Assembly (NCBI GenBank): GCA_015679605.1 | Contig: JAAAVE010000284.1 | Span: 2,333-23,923, forward strand | DNA length: 21,591 nucleotides | Direction: 5' to 3' | Source: Podila epigama | Taxonomy: Eukaryota > Mortierellomycota > Mortierellomycetes > Mortierellales > Mortierellaceae | In this document: positions 19,467 to 21,591 of the stretch, piece after piece | How the letters are laid out: each line of letters opens with the position of its first letter | Numbering within the stretch: position 1 is the stretch's first letter | Position numbers and translations under genes: made by a program | The notes under the pieces: generated by a model | Seen by the model: only the letters and a program-made list of their open reading frames with translations | Told to the model about the DNA's origin: nothing | The model's database searches: none

Positions 19467-21491
19467 ATGTATTCCGGATCGAAACCAACACTTGCTGGGG
19501 CGCTTGAATCACTGAAGAATGATTCCACTCTGTCCAGCCTTGACTTGTCTCATAACGCCATCAATGACAGTGACGCGCAGGCATTGGGAGAGGCACTCAA
19601 GACGAACTCTGCTCTGTCAAATTTGAACCTGAACGGTAACAGGATCGGAGATGCTGGAGCGCAAGCCTTGGGGCATGCACTCGGGTTCAACTCCACACTA
19701 AAGGCTTTGGACTTGTGTTGGAACGACATTGGCGACATTGGAGCGCAGGCATTGGGAGAGGCATTCCTGACGAACAAGGCTCTGACTAAGTTAAAATTGG
19801 AGCATAACAAAATTGGATATGCTGGAGCTCAGGCTTTAGGGCATGCGCTCGAGCACAACCCCACACTAGAGACTTTAAGTTTGTATGGGAACACCATTGA
19901 AGACACTGGAGCACAGGCATTGGGAGAGGCGCTCATGACGAACTCCACTCTGTCTGATTTGAGCCTGGCAGATAATAATATCGGATATGCTGGTGTGCAG
20001 GCATTGGGGAAGGCACTCATGATGAACATGACTCTGACTAATTTGATCTTGTCGTCTATCAATATCGGAGATGCTGGAGCGCAGGTATTGGGAAAGGCAC
20101 TGATGACGAACTCCACTCTATCTTATTTGAACGTGGAGAGCAGTAATGTCGGGGATACTGGAGCACAGGCTTTGGGAGAGGCCCTCATGAAGAACTCGAC
20201 TCTGTCTGATTTGAACCTGGAGAAAAACAATGTTGGCGATGCTGGAATGCAGGCATTGGGGCATGGAATCGGGTTCAACTCCACACTAGAAACTTTGAAT
20301 TTGCGGTGGAACAGGATTGGAGACATTGGAGCTCAGGCCTTGGGAGAGGCACTCATAAACAACTCCACTCTGTCTGATTTACACCTGGGAGAAAACAGTA
20401 TCGGGGATGCTGGAGCACAGGCTTTAGGAGAGGCACTCATGAAGAACTCAGCTCTGTCTGTTTTGAATCTGGCGAGAAACAAAATTGGAGATGCTGGAGC
20501 GAGGGCCTTGGGAGAGTCACTCTTGACGAACTCGACTCTGGTCACTTTGAAATTGGAGAGCAATTCGGTTTGGCTTGGAAGTCTTTTGGTATTTTTCGAA
20601 GTACTCAAGTCCAACTCGACTCTTACCGAATTGAACCTGAATTACATGGAAGGATCTGATATTGTGAACACGTTCTTACAGGCTGTCAAGAGTAGGACAT
20701 CACTCCGGACCTTGGACTTGACATGTGCATTGGAGGAGGACAGTCAGGTAGAATCACTGACCAAGGCGATAAAGAGGAGTACGACCCTGACGTGTCTGTA
20801 CTTGGGTGGAAACAAGATCAATGGTAGTGGAATACGGGCCCTTGCTGACGCCCTCGAGGTGAATGAAACTCTGAAAACACTGGAGCTTCACAATGTTGCC
20901 ATTGGAGATGACGGTGTAGAGATCCTAGCCAGAGCTCTCAGCAAGAACCGTGGTCTTATTGAACTAGACTTGGGTTGCAACTCGGTTGGAGACATTGGAG
21001 TTCAGGCTCTAGCTGAGGCAATCAAGTCCAATGGGACACTATTCACGCTGCTCTTGCATTGCAACAAGATCGCGAATGAAGGCGCGCAAGGATTGGGAGA
21101 TGCACTCAAGGCTAATTCAACTCTGACAACATTGGACTTGCGCAACAACTCTATCAGTGGAGAAGGAGCAAAGGCATTGGCAGAGGCACTCAAGAGCAGC
21201 TCGGCTCTGACAACGTTGGAACTGTGGGGCAATGCAATTGGAGACAGTGGAGCGAGAGCCATGGCTGATGCGTTGACAAGAAACACTACTCTGACTGACC
21301 TGGGTCTTCAGCAGAACTGCATCCAAGACGATGGAGCTCGCGCGCTGTTTCAAGGACTGCAAGCAAATACAAATCTTGTCACGGTGAATCTGTGGCAGAA
21401 CTGGATCACAGACGTTGGGGCGTTGATACTGGAAGAGATGTGGCATGTCTGCTATGTAGGGGAACAGACATCAAGGGAGGTTCGGCTGTGA
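19467..21491 (+). CDS. Intronless 23-unit ribonuclease-inhibitor-type LRR protein (LRR-B), paralogue of LRR-A
   Basis: The CDS encodes 674 residues. An in-frame TGA at 19452-19454 lies just upstream, and the first ATG after it is at 19467, in the same context (GCGCCAAA) as the first copy. A 19-residue leader, unrelated to that of LRR-A, is followed by 23 LRR units. All units have 28 residues except unit 14 (27) and the last (40-residue form). Units 1-12 form a homogeneous array. Units 13-15 form the irregular hinge (NSVWLGSLLVF). Units 16-23 are the diverged C-terminal block ending WHVCYVGEQTSREVRL. There is no enzymatic, membrane or secretion feature. The shared hinge, tail and flanks show it arose by duplication with LRR-A; only the array length (12 against 24 units) and the leader differ strongly. 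Function is unknown; a protein-binding scaffold is inferred. Confidence 0.93.
   Translation: MYSGSKPTLAGALESLKNDSTLSSLDLSHNAINDSDAQALGEALKTNSALSNLNLNGNRIGDAGAQALGHALGFNSTLKALDLCWNDIGDIGAQALGEAFLTNKALTKLKLEHNKIGYAGAQALGHALEHNPTLETLSLYGNTIEDTGAQALGEALMTNSTLSDLSLADNNIGYAGVQALGKALMMNMTLTNLILSSINIGDAGAQVLGKALMTNSTLSYLNVESSNVGDTGAQALGEALMKNSTLSDLNLEKNNVGDAGMQALGHGIGFNSTLETLNLRWNRIGDIGAQALGEALINNSTLSDLHLGENSIGDAGAQALGEALMKNSALSVLNLARNKIGDAGARALGESLLTNSTLVTLKLESNSVWLGSLLVFFEVLKSNSTLTELNLNYMEGSDIVNTFLQAVKSRTSLRTLDLTCALEEDSQVESLTKAIKRSTTLTCLYLGGNKINGSGIRALADALEVNETLKTLELHNVAIGDDGVEILARALSKNRGLIELDLGCNSVGDIGVQALAEAIKSNGTLFTLLLHCNKIANEGAQGLGDALKANSTLTTLDLRNNSISGEGAKALAEALKSSSALTTLELWGNAIGDSGARAMADALTRNTTLTDLGLQQNCIQDDGARALFQGLQANTNLVTVNLWQNWITDVGALILEEMWHVCYVGEQTSREVRL
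19524..20531 (+). repeat. 84-bp tandem coding array, units 1-12 of LRR-B
   Basis: Twelve head-to-tail 84-bp units without indels, of the same family as the 24-unit array of the first LRR gene. Frequent words such as GATGCTGGAGCGCAGGCATT and GGAGAGGCACTCATGACGAA recur from unit to unit. Confidence 0.9.
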
Positions 21492-21591
21492 AGTTGATTA
21501 TCATTAAAATTATGTTAGACATGAAGAACATTGGATTGTTGTCCTACCAGACTTGGGCTGGTAAAGCAAAGTAAAAAAAAAAAAAAAAAAA
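21492..21591. other. 3' flank of LRR-B ending in a 19-base A run
   Basis: The first roughly 70 bases match the 3' flank of LRR-A. The window then ends in an uninterrupted run of 19 A (21573-21591), which may be the edge of the assembled contig. There is no gene. Confidence 0.6.

Noticed and set aside
19178-21591. LRR-B as a retroposed copy (intronless, followed by an A run)
   Set aside because: The upstream region and the probable leader intron are preserved in the copy and the 3' match extends past the gene, so DNA duplication fits better.

Overview
This is a protein-coding stretch of a fungal nuclear genome. It holds eight genes, six of them split by short GT-AG introns (about 95 to 210 nt, plus one of 473 nt). 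The markers are fungal: a three-domain tRNA ligase of the Trl1 type, a PRPP synthetase of the yeast Prs1 type, and eEF1B-gamma. Many short introns, Ser/Thr- and Ala-rich inserts in housekeeping enzymes and NLRC3-like pure leucine-rich-repeat proteins would fit an early-diverging Mucoromycota lineage such as Mortierellomycota. That placement is inference. I saw no rRNA, tRNA, CRISPR or transposase gene.

Layout. 216-3085 (+): nine-exon TMEM209 / cytochrome-b561 N-terminal family membrane protein. 3439-7223 (+): two-exon tRNA ligase. 7502-8597 (-): three-exon bacterial-type peptidyl-tRNA hydrolase, convergent with the ligase. 8958-10845 (-): three-exon eEF1B-gamma. 11259-12965 (-): five-exon ribose-phosphate pyrophosphokinase (Prs1 type). 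13613-15020 (-): three-exon FYRN/FYRC nuclear protein related to TBRG1. 15904-18945 (+) and 19467-21491 (+): two tandem paralogues made almost wholly of 28-residue ribonuclease-inhibitor-type LRRs, with no coding introns. I joined exons by hand; every join keeps the frame and each spliced CDS length is a multiple of three.

The left 15 kb is ordinary housekeeping, loosely themed on tRNA and translation (tRNA ligase, peptidyl-tRNA hydrolase, eEF1B-gamma) and nucleotide supply (PRPP). The points of interest there are low-complexity inserts inside catalytic domains, a degenerate PRPP loop in the Prs1-like protein and a microsatellite-packed intron in the eEF1B-gamma gene.

The accessory-looking part is the right 6 kb. 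The two LRR genes come from one duplication that included upstream DNA: a probable 5'-UTR intron and the spacing to the ATG are preserved, and the 3' flanks match. Both end in the same 11-unit module with an irregular hinge. They differ mainly in the number of near-identical 84-bp units ahead of that module: 24 against 12. Differences between units concentrate at a few positions next to the LRR beta-strand. This looks like a repeat array that expands, contracts and homogenises while its presumed binding face varies. The sequence stops in a 19-base A run just after the second copy, so the cluster may continue beyond the window.
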